Below, piece by piece: positions 46,817 through 54,692 of a DNA stretch of 64,000 nt. A program made the translations under genes and the position numbers. The stretch comes from Brevibacterium gallinarum (GTDB taxonomy: Bacteria; Actinomycetota; Actinomycetes; Actinomycetales; Brevibacteriaceae), in assembly GCF_014836885.1 (NCBI RefSeq), contig NZ_JACSPY010000005.1, positions 62,001 through 126,000 on the forward strand, read 5' to 3'. The notes below the pieces were generated by a model. That model saw only the letters and a program-made list of their open reading frames with translations. It was not told where the DNA came from and searched no databases. The first letter of the stretch is position 1; the number at the start of each line of letters is the position of its first letter.

Positions 46817-47302
46817 ATGGCACGCATTGAACAGCAGCTGGAGAAGCTCGGAGTCGAACTTCCCGAGGTGGCGAAGCCTGCGGGTGTGTATGTCCCGGCC
46901 GTGCGGTCAGGTGACTACGTGTACACCTCCGGGCAGCTCCCGTTCGTCAACGGTGAGCTCACGGTGACCGGCAAGCTCGGCGGCGGGGTGAGCATCGAGG
47001 ACGGCTATGAGGCGGCCAAGCTCGCTGCCGTCAACGGACTGGCCGCGGTCAAGGCCGTCATCGGCGATCTCGACGAGGTCGAGCAGATCGTCAAGCTCAC
47101 CGGCTTCGTCAACTCGGCAGCCGACTTCGCCGACCACCCGAAGGTCATCAACGGTGCCTCGGAGTTCCTCGGTGAGGTCTTCGGCGCCCGCGGTGAGCAC
47201 GCCCGCAGCGCCGTCGGTGTGGCCGCGCTGCCGATGGACACCCCGGTCGAGGTGGAGATGATTGTCAAGGTGCGGCCACCTGAGGCGAAGCCGGGTCTGT
47301 GA
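46817..47302 (+). CDS. RidA-family protein
   Basis: 161-residue YjgF/YER057c/UK114-family protein, related to enamine/imine deaminases that detoxify 2-aminoacrylate. The Arg normally needed for deamination falls in the region ARGEHARSAVGVAALPMDTPVEVEMI (the conserved R-x-x-x-V/G segment). It is longer than classic RidA (~130 residues) and belongs to the subgroup paired with NUDIX and MBL genes in actinobacteria. AAGGAG precedes the ATG. Confidence 0.88.
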   Translation: MARIEQQLEKLGVELPEVAKPAGVYVPAVRSGDYVYTSGQLPFVNGELTVTGKLGGGVSIEDGYEAAKLAAVNGLAAVKAVIGDLDEVEQIVKLTGFVNSAADFADHPKVINGASEFLGEVFGARGEHARSAVGVAALPMDTPVEVEMIVKVRPPEAKPGL

Positions 47303-47348
47303 CCGCCTGGCTTTCGGCGACTCCGACCGCCTGGCTTTCGAAGACTCC
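47301..47348 (+). repeat. 24-bp direct repeat between ridA and the NUDIX gene
   Basis: Units starting GACCGCCTGGCTTTCG lie at 47301-47324 and 47325-47348. They run from the ridA stop to the base before the NUDIX ATG. The length keeps the downstream frame open. Confidence 0.75.
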
Positions 47349-48308
47349 ATGAGTCCCCACCGTCTGACACGGCATCGCCCGGCGCGAGAACTTCCGGTTT
47401 CGCAGCAGCTGTCCCAGCTGCTCAACCTGTTCGCGTCGGGCGAGACCGTACCCACCCCCTCGGTGCCGATCCCTGCCGCGGCTGTCGTCTGCGTGCGCGA
47501 CACCCCTGGAGGCATCCAGGTGTTCGTCACACGACAGGCTGACGCGCCAGGACTGACCGACAAGAACCGGTGGGCGTTCCCTTCGGCGGAACTGCATCCC
47601 GAGGACATCCATCATGTGCCGCTGGCAGTCTGGGATGCGCACAAGTGCGCGCGGGTGCTGCGGATGGACAACACCACCAAGGCGCTCAACTACTTCGCTA
47701 CTGCCGCACGTGCGGCACTGGAACTGCTCGGCGTGCTGCTGGCCGAGGATGTCGACGGGCGGATCATCTCGTCGACGGATACCCCGCTGTGGGAGGACAG
47801 CCGACACAAGCTGGTGACCGGCAGGGCGCGGCTCGGGCAGCTCGTCGCTGAGCGCGACCTCAAGATGCGCCTGGACCTGCTCTCACCGTGGATGCGCTGG
47901 GTGAACACGCCCTGGCAGCTGCGCCGCCACGACACGATCTTCTTCATCTGCGCTGTACCGCACGGGCAGACCGTCTCGTTCCGGTCGGTCAACGAATCGT
48001 GGGGTGGGTGGATGGCTCCGGCGAAGGTGCTGGAGAACGCCGACCCCGAGCACGCCGAGTACATCTCCGCTGCCACGCGGCTGGTGTGCGAGAGCCTCGC
48101 CCAGACGCCGACAGTCGGTTCAGCGATGGCGCGGGTGCGCGATGTCTCGCCGATCCTGCCGGAGATCGTCCGGCACGACGACCAGTGGTGGGTCTCGCTG
48201 CCCGATCGGGCTGATCCTTCGGAGCGCGGACGCATCCGGGACGTCGGCAAGGTCGTGACGGAATCCGATCTGGAGAAGAGCTCGGGACTGTTCGGCGCCG
48301 AGAGCTGA
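47349..48308 (+). CDS. NUDIX-family hydrolase
   Basis: 319-residue protein resembling the large NUDIX proteins found beside ridA in actinobacteria. VPIPAAAVVCVRDTPGGIQVFVTRQAD is the first strand pair. WAFPSAELHPEDIH stands where the Nudix box G-x5-E begins, but the box is poorly conserved, so hydrolase activity may be lost or altered. A C-terminal ~100-residue region ends ...EKSSGLFGAES. The start has no clear SD and follows a direct repeat. Confidence 0.75.
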   Translation: MSPHRLTRHRPARELPVSQQLSQLLNLFASGETVPTPSVPIPAAAVVCVRDTPGGIQVFVTRQADAPGLTDKNRWAFPSAELHPEDIHHVPLAVWDAHKCARVLRMDNTTKALNYFATAARAALELLGVLLAEDVDGRIISSTDTPLWEDSRHKLVTGRARLGQLVAERDLKMRLDLLSPWMRWVNTPWQLRRHDTIFFICAVPHGQTVSFRSVNESWGGWMAPAKVLENADPEHAEYISAATRLVCESLAQTPTVGSAMARVRDVSPILPEIVRHDDQWWVSLPDRADPSERGRIRDVGKVVTESDLEKSSGLFGAES

Positions 48309-48370
48309 CGCTGGTGGAGCCGAGGCATCGGCGCTGGTGCTGCGGTCGCGGCCCAGACCGGGCCGGTATG

Positions 48371-49960
48371 TCACTCGGGGAAGAGCGTGATCGGATCTGC
48401 CAGTTCGGCTTGGAACCGGGAGTGGAAGAGAGGTCGCTGCGCTCGGTCGAGGGTCTGCGGCGGTATCCAGGCGGGCAGGCCGTTGACCAGTACTGAGCGC
48501 CAGCCGTGACGTTCATGCCAGCCGTGGTGGAAGCGGCACAGCAGTGTCAGGTTGCTCAGATCCGTCGGCCCGCCGTGGCGGTGGGCGCGCATATGGTGGG
48601 CTTCGCACCAGCCGACCGGGATATCGCAGTCAGGGAAGCTGCAGCCGCGGTCGCGGGCCTTCAGCAACGTCATCTGAGTTGGGGTGGCGAAGCGGCCCTC
48701 CGTGCGCACCTGCACATCGCGGGTGCCCGGCCCGGTGGCTGAGTAGTAGAACTTGCCACCGGGGGAGAGCTGCAAGACGTCTTCGAGTCGCGTATGTCCG
48801 CCGGCGGCTTCAACCTCGCCTTCACCGCGTGCCAGCTGCTCAGCTGTAGCGGTGACGACGAGAGCGTAGGAACCAGCACCGGTCGGTTCGCACGCCCCGC
48901 GCGTGATGAGCACGGAGAACCGGTCGTGGCGCCGCGCGCCGTCGGGACGTCGATCGTCGAAGACCGGCGCGACTGCCGGGCTGCCGTCGCTGGTGGACGC
49001 GTTCGGGCGGCAGCCGGCGTCGTCCCAGGTGTTCGCGAACGGATCCAGGGCAGGAGGACCGAACGATGAGCCAGCCGCATCGAGGTGTCCAGCACCGGCC
49101 ACGGTGGAGCCACCCTCATCAGGTGAACCGGGGGCGTCGTGTGAGTCTTCTGCTGCGGTGCGGGAGGCATCGACGATGTCGGCAGGACCCTGCTGGCGGT
49201 TGGTGAGCAGGGCGTTGAGAGTCAGACCGGTCGTCGAGTCGAGCAGTCCGCGCAGGATCCAATCGCCGTTGGCCTTCTGGTTGACGGTGACGAAGTAGTC
49301 ATCGGGGTGGCCGGGTTCGGCCTCGAGCTTCCCATCAGGATCGAGGTAGCCGAGAATGCGCTTGCCGAGCACACGGAACTCCTCGACCCGCAGGCCCGGG
49401 GCGTTTTCAACCAGCACACGCTCGACAGCGGGTTCGTGCTCGGCGCGCACGCGAGGCGGCAGCGCATCGATCTGCTTGATGATCGCCTGGGCCTGGTCGA
49501 CAGAGATGGTGCCGGCCTGCAGGCAGGCGGCGACCTCCGGCAGCTGGGCGGGGATCGGCTGGCCGGTGGTGCTGTGCTTCTCCGTCAGGCAGCGGGCCAT
49601 CGAAACCCTGCGGCGGGCCTCGTGGGTGGTGATGCGCATCTTCTGCTTCAACAGCGCCGGCAGTTTGCGCACACCGTAGTGGCTGGGCTCCAGCTGCTCA
49701 GACATGAGGCGCGTGCTCTGTGCGGCGGCCGATTCGAGCTTCCGCCGGACAAGCTCAAGGCCCTTGCCGATGGCGATCGAGGCCGCACTGTCGAGAGCCG
49801 CATTCTGCTGGATGTTCGCTGCTGTCGCCTCCAGTGCCGTGACCGCGGCAAGCAGCTCAGGGCAGTGCGCAGTGAGCTGTGCGATGTCAGCAGCATCGAG
49901 GAACTCCGGATGGGCTTCGGCCGGGTGGGCGCCCTCAGCCGGAACGGACTCGGCGGTCAA
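48371..49960 (-). CDS. DUF222/HNH endonuclease-domain protein (13E12 repeat type)
   Basis: 529-residue protein. The N-terminal two-thirds is the DUF222 helical region (PEVAACLQAGTISVDQAQAI), followed by a variable insert. The C-terminal HNH nuclease motif is WCEAHHMRAHRHGGPTDLSN...LCRFHHGWHERHGW. The family is multicopy in actinobacterial genomes (REP13E12 in mycobacteria) and its role is unresolved. Start is TTG (49958-49960), preceded at 8 nt by a perfect AAGGAGGTGATC Shine-Dalgarno, the strongest in the window. It interrupts the RidA-NUDIX / MBL-Crp-Nth neighbourhood in opposite orientation. Confidence 0.92.
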   Translation of the reverse strand: MTAESVPAEGAHPAEAHPEFLDAADIAQLTAHCPELLAAVTALEATAANIQQNAALDSAASIAIGKGLELVRRKLESAAAQSTRLMSEQLEPSHYGVRKLPALLKQKMRITTHEARRRVSMARCLTEKHSTTGQPIPAQLPEVAACLQAGTISVDQAQAIIKQIDALPPRVRAEHEPAVERVLVENAPGLRVEEFRVLGKRILGYLDPDGKLEAEPGHPDDYFVTVNQKANGDWILRGLLDSTTGLTLNALLTNRQQGPADIVDASRTAAEDSHDAPGSPDEGGSTVAGAGHLDAAGSSFGPPALDPFANTWDDAGCRPNASTSDGSPAVAPVFDDRRPDGARRHDRFSVLITRGACEPTGAGSYALVVTATAEQLARGEGEVEAAGGHTRLEDVLQLSPGGKFYYSATGPGTRDVQVRTEGRFATPTQMTLLKARDRGCSFPDCDIPVGWCEAHHMRAHRHGGPTDLSNLTLLCRFHHGWHERHGWRSVLVNGLPAWIPPQTLDRAQRPLFHSRFQAELADPITLFPE

Positions 49961-50315
49961 GGCAGATCACCTCCTTTGGTGCATCTGCTTCCAATCTAGA
50001 GTGAGGCACGGACATCGCTGCCACAGATCCGCCCCGATTCGCCGCCTTCCAGTACACCGCATACAGGAAAAACGCTGTCGCTCCTGGTCAGCGCGCTGAG
50101 AAAAAAGTTCGGAGAATTTCCCCGACGTGGTGGCTGGGCCCAGAACCGCCTGCCGGAACCGGTGTCCGTGCGTGCCGATAGACTGTCGAGCACACGGGAT
50201 CCCAGCGCTTTCGGGGTCGCCAGACAGTTCAGCCGGCAGAAATTGCACACGCGGCCGGCAGAAACCGCACGTTCAGTCGGCAGAAGCCGCACACGTTCCG
50301 GCAAGGGAGGCAACG
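49961..50315. other. 355-bp divergent intergenic region with a 22-bp-period repeat
   Basis: It separates the HNH gene and the MBL gene. An AT-rich stretch (around 50060-50125) is followed by three imperfect repeats starting CGGCAGAAR at 50234, 50256 and 50278. No gene is supported. Confidence 0.4.
50234..50299 (+). repeat. three 22-bp-spaced repeats upstream of the MBL gene
   Basis: CGGCAGAA followed by a TTGCACAC/CCGCACGT/CCGCACAC core recurs with a strict 22-bp period, two turns of the helix. It ends 16 bp before the MBL start, so it could be a protein-binding array. Confidence 0.55.
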
Positions 50316-51092
50316 ATGCCCGCGCGCACGCTGCGGATCACCGCAGACAATCCTTCGGCGATGACGCTGGAGGGAACGAACACCTACCTGCTCACCAGCG
50401 CTGACGATGCCTCGGCCCTGCTCATCGACCCTGGTCCAGAGCTCGACGAGCACCGAGCGAACATCCTCGATGCGATCGCCGGACGGCGCCTGTCCGCCAT
50501 CGTCTTCACCCACCGGCACGCCGATCACACGGAGATGTTCCACACGGTGGGCGAGTGGGCTCCGGACACCGCCTGTCATGCCGTGCTGCCAGAGTTCTGC
50601 CGTGGAGCGGACCCGCTCATGGACGGCCAGCAGCTGTCCTTCGGATCCGACCACGCAGATGCCGTGACGATCCTCGCCACCCCAGGGCACACCTCGGATT
50701 CGGTGAGTCTGCTCTTCGGCTCCTCGCTCTTCACCGGCGACACGGTGCTCGGGGAGGGCACGACCATGATCGCCCACCCGGAGGGCTCGCTGGGGGACTA
50801 CATGGCCAGTCTCGCGCGGCTGCGCGGGCTCGTGAGCGATGGGGTGGTCGAGCGCATCGAACCGGCCCACGGGCCAGCACGCACGGATGCCGCTGCGGTG
50901 CTCGACTACTACATCAGCCACCGCCACGAACGCATCGAGCAGGTGCGCGGACTGCTGGAGGACGGCCACACCTCGGCAGAGGAGATCTGTGACGTCGTCT
51001 ATGCTCAGGTGCCGGACTCGGTGCGCCCGGCGGCCCTGCAGATCGTACGGGCGCAGCTGGCCTATATCGACGAACTCGGCTCGGTCTCGTAA
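50316..51092 (+). CDS. metallo-beta-lactamase-fold hydrolase
   Basis: 258-residue MBL-fold protein of the group found next to crp and ridA in actinobacteria (LACTB2-like). The metal motif HRHADHTE is near residue 63, GHTSDS near 125 and GDTVLGEG near 145. A C-terminal winged-helix-like tail (ISHRHERIEQVRGLL...) is typical of LACTB2-type enzymes, which may be RNases or thioester hydrolases. AAGGGAGG precedes the ATG. Substrate is unknown. Confidence 0.9.
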   Translation: MPARTLRITADNPSAMTLEGTNTYLLTSADDASALLIDPGPELDEHRANILDAIAGRRLSAIVFTHRHADHTEMFHTVGEWAPDTACHAVLPEFCRGADPLMDGQQLSFGSDHADAVTILATPGHTSDSVSLLFGSSLFTGDTVLGEGTTMIAHPEGSLGDYMASLARLRGLVSDGVVERIEPAHGPARTDAAAVLDYYISHRHERIEQVRGLLEDGHTSAEEICDVVYAQVPDSVRPAALQIVRAQLAYIDELGSVS

Positions 51093-51227
51093 CCGGAGGC
51101 CCAGCCGCGACCCAGCCGCGACCCACTCGCGGCCGAGCGGCAACCCAGCCACATGCCCTCACGGACGCCACACGCCCCACCGGCATCACACGCCCCCAAG
51201 GACAGCTGATCGCCCTCACAGACAGCA

Positions 51228-51256
51228 GAACGCCCGGACGTCATGTCCGGGCGTTC
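51228..51256. terminator. bidirectional hairpin terminator
   Basis: A 12-bp perfect stem (GAACGCCCGGAC and its complement) with a 5-nt loop lies between the convergent MBL and Crp genes. Confidence 0.75.
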
Positions 51257-51279
51257 GCAGCTGTGTTGAGCAGCTCAGA

Positions 51280-51957
51280 TCAGTGGGCGCGGTTGCTCAG
51301 GCGCTCCTGGTCGAGGATGACGACGGCGCGCGCCTCCAGGCGCAGCCAGCCGCGAGCGGCGAAGTCGGCCAGGGCCTTGTTGACGGTCTCACGCGAGGCG
51401 CCGACCAGCTGGGCGAGCTCTTCCTGCGTCAGGTCGTGGGCGACGAGCGTGCCGTCGGGACCCTGCTTGCCGAAGCGCTGGGCGAGGTCGAGCAGCGCCT
51501 TGGCCACGCGGCCGGGCACGTCGGAGAACACGAGGTCGCCGACGGTGTCATTGGTGCGGCGCAGGCGCTGAGCCAGGGCGCGCAGCAGGTTCATCGCAGC
51601 CTGCGGGCGCTCTTCGAGCCAGGTCATGAGGTCGTTGTGCTCCAGGCTCAGCAGCTCGGTCTGCGACACAGCGGTCACCGTCGTCGAGCGGGAACCCGGA
51701 TCGAACAGCGTCAGCTCACCGATCATCTCACCAGGGCCGACGACCGACAGCAGGTTCTCGCGGCCGTCCGGAGATTCGCGGCCGACCTTGAGCTTGCCGG
51801 TGGAGACGATGTAGAGCTCGTTGCCGGAATCACCCTCGCGGAACAGCACGGTACCCCGTCGCAGGCTGCGCGGCTTCATGAATTTCAGCAGCGCACTCGT
51901 CGATTCATCATCAAGACCCGCAAACAGCGTGGCATTCCGGACTACTTCGATATCCAC
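51280..51957 (-). CDS. Crp/Fnr-family regulator (GlxR-like)
   Basis: 225-residue cAMP-receptor-type global regulator. The cyclic-nucleotide domain includes the phosphate-binding GEMIGELTLFDPGSRSTTV segment (residues ~76-94). The C-terminal HTH reads LTQEELAQLVGASRETVNKALADF. Length and sequence match the actinobacterial Crp/GlxR group, which usually lies between MBL and nth genes as here. A TGTG-N8-CACA site upstream (52000-52015) suggests autoregulation. Confidence 0.94.
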   Translation of the reverse strand: MDIEVVRNATLFAGLDDESTSALLKFMKPRSLRRGTVLFREGDSGNELYIVSTGKLKVGRESPDGRENLLSVVGPGEMIGELTLFDPGSRSTTVTAVSQTELLSLEHNDLMTWLEERPQAAMNLLRALAQRLRRTNDTVGDLVFSDVPGRVAKALLDLAQRFGKQGPDGTLVAHDLTQEELAQLVGASRETVNKALADFAARGWLRLEARAVVILDQERLSNRAH

Positions 51958-51999
51958 AGTTCCTCCTGAGGTCTTCCCTCAACATACGTTTGTCGCCGA

Positions 52000-52015
52000 T
52001 GTGTCCCACCGCACA
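52000..52015. promoter_or_regulatory. Crp/GlxR-like binding site upstream of crp
   Basis: TGTGTCCCACCGCACA keeps the TGTG-N8-CACA ends of the GlxR consensus TGTGANNNNNNTCACA but not the inner A/T. It is 43 bp upstream of the crp start. Confidence 0.45.
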
Positions 52016-52328
52016 CTCTACTTGATGCCGGTGCCGGCGTCATGCCTGTTACCGGCCCGTAGAGCATGTGCGATCCTAACAGGCGCCCGACTCGCGATCG
52101 TGAGTTTGGCCGCACTGCGGAACGGAGTTCTCCACGAGCTGAAATGCACCGTGCCCGAGGCGGTCCGCACCTCCGCTCCGGAGCCGGTGATCCCCCTGTG
52201 CCGGAGCCGGTGATCCCCCTGTGTCAGGGCCGGTGGACTCCCCGTGCCCGAGCCGGTGGGCTCCCCGGGCCCGAGGCGGTGGTGACCTGCGCGGGGCGGG
52301 CGACCCACGCCTCGGGCGCGGGGATCGA

Positions 52329-52334
52329 TAAGGT
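52329..52334 (+). promoter_or_regulatory. -10-like box TAAGGT upstream of nth
   Basis: TAAGGT is 7 nt before the nth ATG. The spacer GGGAGGC could also act as a ribosome site. Confidence 0.45.
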
Positions 52335-52341
52335 GGGAGGC

Positions 52342-53184
52342 ATGCTGAGTGTCGCGGAGAAGAGTGCGCGCCGATTCGCCAAGGAGACGCCGCTGGGGCG
52401 GACGCGGCGGGCGCGGAAGATCCACCGGATTCTGGCCGAGGTGTACCCGAACGCCCGCTGCGAGCTGGACTTCGAAACCCCGTTCCAGCTGCTCGTGGCG
52501 ACGGTCCTGTCGGCGCAGACGACCGACATCAGGGTGAATTCGGTGACCCCGGGCCTGTTCGCGGCGTTCCCCGACGCCGAGGCGCTGGCGGCTGCGCGGA
52601 TCGAGGACGTCGAGCAGCTCATCCGCTCCACCGGGTTCTACCGGTCGAAGGCGAAGAACATCGTGCGGCTCGCCGGCGAGCTCGTCGACCGGTTCGGCGG
52701 CGAGGTGCCGGCGAACCAGAAGGACCTCGTGAGCCTGCCGGGCACAGGAGTGAAGACGGCCAATGTGGTGCTCGGCAACGCCTTCGACATCCCCGGGCTG
52801 ACCGTCGATACGCATCTGGGCCGGCTGGCTCGCCGAATGGGGTTCACCACCCATAAGGATCCGGCGAAGGTCGAAGCCGATGTCGTGGCGCTGTTTCCGA
52901 AGAAGGACCTGACGCTGCTGTCGCACCGGATGATCTTCCACGGCCGCCGGATCTGCCATTCGCGCCGCCCGGCCTGCGGAGCGTGTCCAATCGCCAAGCT
53001 GTGCCCGAGCTTCGGCATCGGCGAGCTCGACCCCGCCAAGGCGGAGAAGATGCTGCGCTTCGAGATGGCCCCGAAGGCCGAGTCCGAGCAGCCGCACGTC
53101 GCCTCTGACCCCGACGTCTATGCCGGCCCCGGGATCGCTGAACAACCCGCGGCCGGCGCCTCTGCCCCCGAGGAGCGGGCGTGA
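52342..53184 (+). CDS. nth: endonuclease III
   Basis: 280-residue base-excision-repair DNA glycosylase/AP lyase for oxidised pyrimidines. The helix-hairpin-helix LPGTGVKTANVVLG (residues ~133-146) carries the catalytic Lys. TVDTHLGRLARRMG supplies the catalytic Asp. The 4Fe-4S cluster is C-x6-C-xx-C-x5-C (CHSRRPACGACPIAKLC). About 45 extra C-terminal residues (AESEQPHVASDPDV...) are disordered. The stop overlaps the NUDIX start (GTGA). Confidence 0.96.
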   Translation: MLSVAEKSARRFAKETPLGRTRRARKIHRILAEVYPNARCELDFETPFQLLVATVLSAQTTDIRVNSVTPGLFAAFPDAEALAAARIEDVEQLIRSTGFYRSKAKNIVRLAGELVDRFGGEVPANQKDLVSLPGTGVKTANVVLGNAFDIPGLTVDTHLGRLARRMGFTTHKDPAKVEADVVALFPKKDLTLLSHRMIFHGRRICHSRRPACGACPIAKLCPSFGIGELDPAKAEKMLRFEMAPKAESEQPHVASDPDVYAGPGIAEQPAAGASAPEERA

Positions 53185-53888
53185 GCCTGTGGGTGCCGAG
53201 CCCCGGTGACCCGGTCAAGTCCGCGCTCGCGCGGCTGGCCGAATCCGGCGGCAACGAGGAGTGGATGCGGCGGGCGCACAAGAAGGACGATGCACCGGTG
53301 CGCGACGCCTCCGTGCTCATGCTCTTCGGCCGCGGGCAGGCCCCGCGCACACTCGCCGGCCGCCGCGAGCAGGACCGGCTCGAACGCCTCGGCGTCGCCG
53401 ACGTCGACGTGCTGCTGCTGCAGCGCTCAGCGAAGCTGCGCCACCACCCCAACCAGGTCGCCTTTCCCGGCGGCGGGCGCGATCCCGAGGATGCCGACGA
53501 GATCGCAGCGGCGCTGCGCGAGGCGGAGGAGGAGACCGGCCTCGATCCCGACGGCGTCGAAGTCGTCGGCACACTCGACCCGCTCTACATTCCGGTCAGC
53601 TCCTTCGAAGTCACCCCGGTTCTGGCGTGGTGGCAGAACCCCTCGAACGTGTGGGTTGTCGACCACGGCGAGTCCTCCCGCGTCTACCGGGTGCCGGTGG
53701 CAGACCTCGTCGCCCCGGAGAACCGCGGCACCTTCACCGCACCGGACCGCTCGTATCGCACCCCAGCCTTCGACGTCGGCGTGCTGCGCGTGTGGGGCTT
53801 CACCGCAGCGCTGCTCGAGTTCGCCCTCGAGGAGATGGGCTGGGCACGCGACTGGGATCGCGCCGCCCAGATCGACATCGAGCTCTGA
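53181..53888 (+). CDS. NUDIX hydrolase, CoA pyrophosphatase-like
   Basis: 235-residue Nudix enzyme of the NudL type, cleaving CoA or related nucleotides. The CoA-specific motif LLLQRSAKLRHHPNQVAFPGG precedes a good Nudix box (GGGRDPEDADEI...LREAEEETGL, residues ~94-118). The GTG start overlaps nth, an association common in actinobacteria. Confidence 0.92.
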   Translation: MSLWVPSPGDPVKSALARLAESGGNEEWMRRAHKKDDAPVRDASVLMLFGRGQAPRTLAGRREQDRLERLGVADVDVLLLQRSAKLRHHPNQVAFPGGGRDPEDADEIAAALREAEEETGLDPDGVEVVGTLDPLYIPVSSFEVTPVLAWWQNPSNVWVVDHGESSRVYRVPVADLVAPENRGTFTAPDRSYRTPAFDVGVLRVWGFTAALLEFALEEMGWARDWDRAAQIDIEL

Positions 53889-53907
53889 CCTGCACCTCAG
53901 ACACGAC

Positions 53908-53940
53908 TGAAGCCTGCATCCGCACAGGATGCAGGCTTCA
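53908..53940. terminator. bidirectional hairpin terminator
   Basis: A 14-bp perfect stem (TGAAGCCTGCATCC and its complement) with a 5-nt loop lies 20 nt after the NUDIX stop. Confidence 0.75.
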
Positions 53941-53984
53941 CGTCACAGGCTCACACGGGCTCCCAGCGAGGGAGCCGGAACCGG

Positions 53985-54057
53985 CGCCTCGGGACCGGAA
54001 CCGGCACCGCGGCACCGAACCTCCGCCTCGGGACCGGAACCGGCGCCTCGGGAGCGG
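53985..54057 (+). repeat. cluster of three interspersed 14-bp words
   Basis: Exact CGCCTCGGGNNCGG copies lie at 53985-53998, 54024-54037 and 54044-54057, with a degenerate copy between. All are in the same orientation, just 3' of the holin-like gene. Confidence 0.8.
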
Positions 54058-54060
54058 AAC

Positions 54061-54468
54061 TCAGACGCGGGGGCCCGAGGGGTTGGTCAGGGCGCGCTTG
54101 AACGCGTTGAGCGCCGACTTGCCGGAGTTGATCGCCGACTGCGGGGTCGGGTTGCCGTTCTTGAGGAACGGCACGGCGATGCCGACGAGGATGAGCGCGA
54201 GCACGAGCAGGATGCCGAAGACGATGAGGGCGCTGAGCCACCACGACAGCCCGACGGCCTCATGGAAGACGGCCACGAGCAGGAAGGTGATGACAAGCGA
54301 GCCGAGGAACAGCAGGAACAGTCCGGCGATCGCCAGGCCGGCACCGATGCCGAGCTTCTTGGCGCCCTCGGTGACCTCGGCCTTCGCCAGGGCCGACTCC
54401 TCCTGGACGAGTGCTTGGCCATCAGCTTGGATGTCTTTGATGAGCTGGGAGATCGACCGCTCGGACAT
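54061..54468 (-). CDS. holin-like membrane protein (actinobacterial Holin-X / DUF1469 type)
   Basis: 135-residue protein with two adjacent helices (LAIAGLFLLFLGSLVITFLLV and LIVFGILLVLALILVGIAV, residues ~43-105). An amphipathic N-terminus (ISQLIKDIQADGQALVQEESALAKAE) is typical of the 'putative actinobacterial holin-X' family. The name is historical; it is a chromosomal housekeeping-type gene with no phage context here. It lies downstream of acs in the opposite half of a conserved neighbourhood. Confidence 0.8.
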   Translation of the reverse strand: MSERSISQLIKDIQADGQALVQEESALAKAEVTEGAKKLGIGAGLAIAGLFLLFLGSLVITFLLVAVFHEAVGLSWWLSALIVFGILLVLALILVGIAVPFLKNGNPTPQSAINSGKSALNAFKRALTNPSGPRV

Positions 54469-54692
54469 GCTGGCTCCTTCATAGATGAGGAATGGGTAAC
54501 GCTGCTTGTGCTCTAGCCTAATGCGTTCTGCCCGCCTGACAAACGCCAGGGCGCGCGGAAATCTGCGAAACCACCGGTCAGCGGCCCGCGCCGGAGTCCG
54601 CCAGCGCGGGCGTGCCGCCTCTCGGGCACCGGCTGGGATCCGCTGCTGCGGTCCCGGAGCCGTGCCCGAGGCGGCGGCTGGCCGGGCAAATC

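Larger units (their letters stand above)
51958..52341. other. 384-bp region between crp and nth
   Basis: It contains the Crp/GlxR-like site and a run of GC-rich direct repeats (52147-52260, units of GTGCCCGAGSCGGT form). Three exact 14-bp words lie at 52149-52162, 52265-52278 and 52308-52321. No gene is supported. Confidence 0.45.

Noticed and set aside
54061-54468. Prophage remnant suggested by the holin-like gene
   Set aside because: The Holin-X family is a common chromosomal actinobacterial gene and no other phage gene is present.
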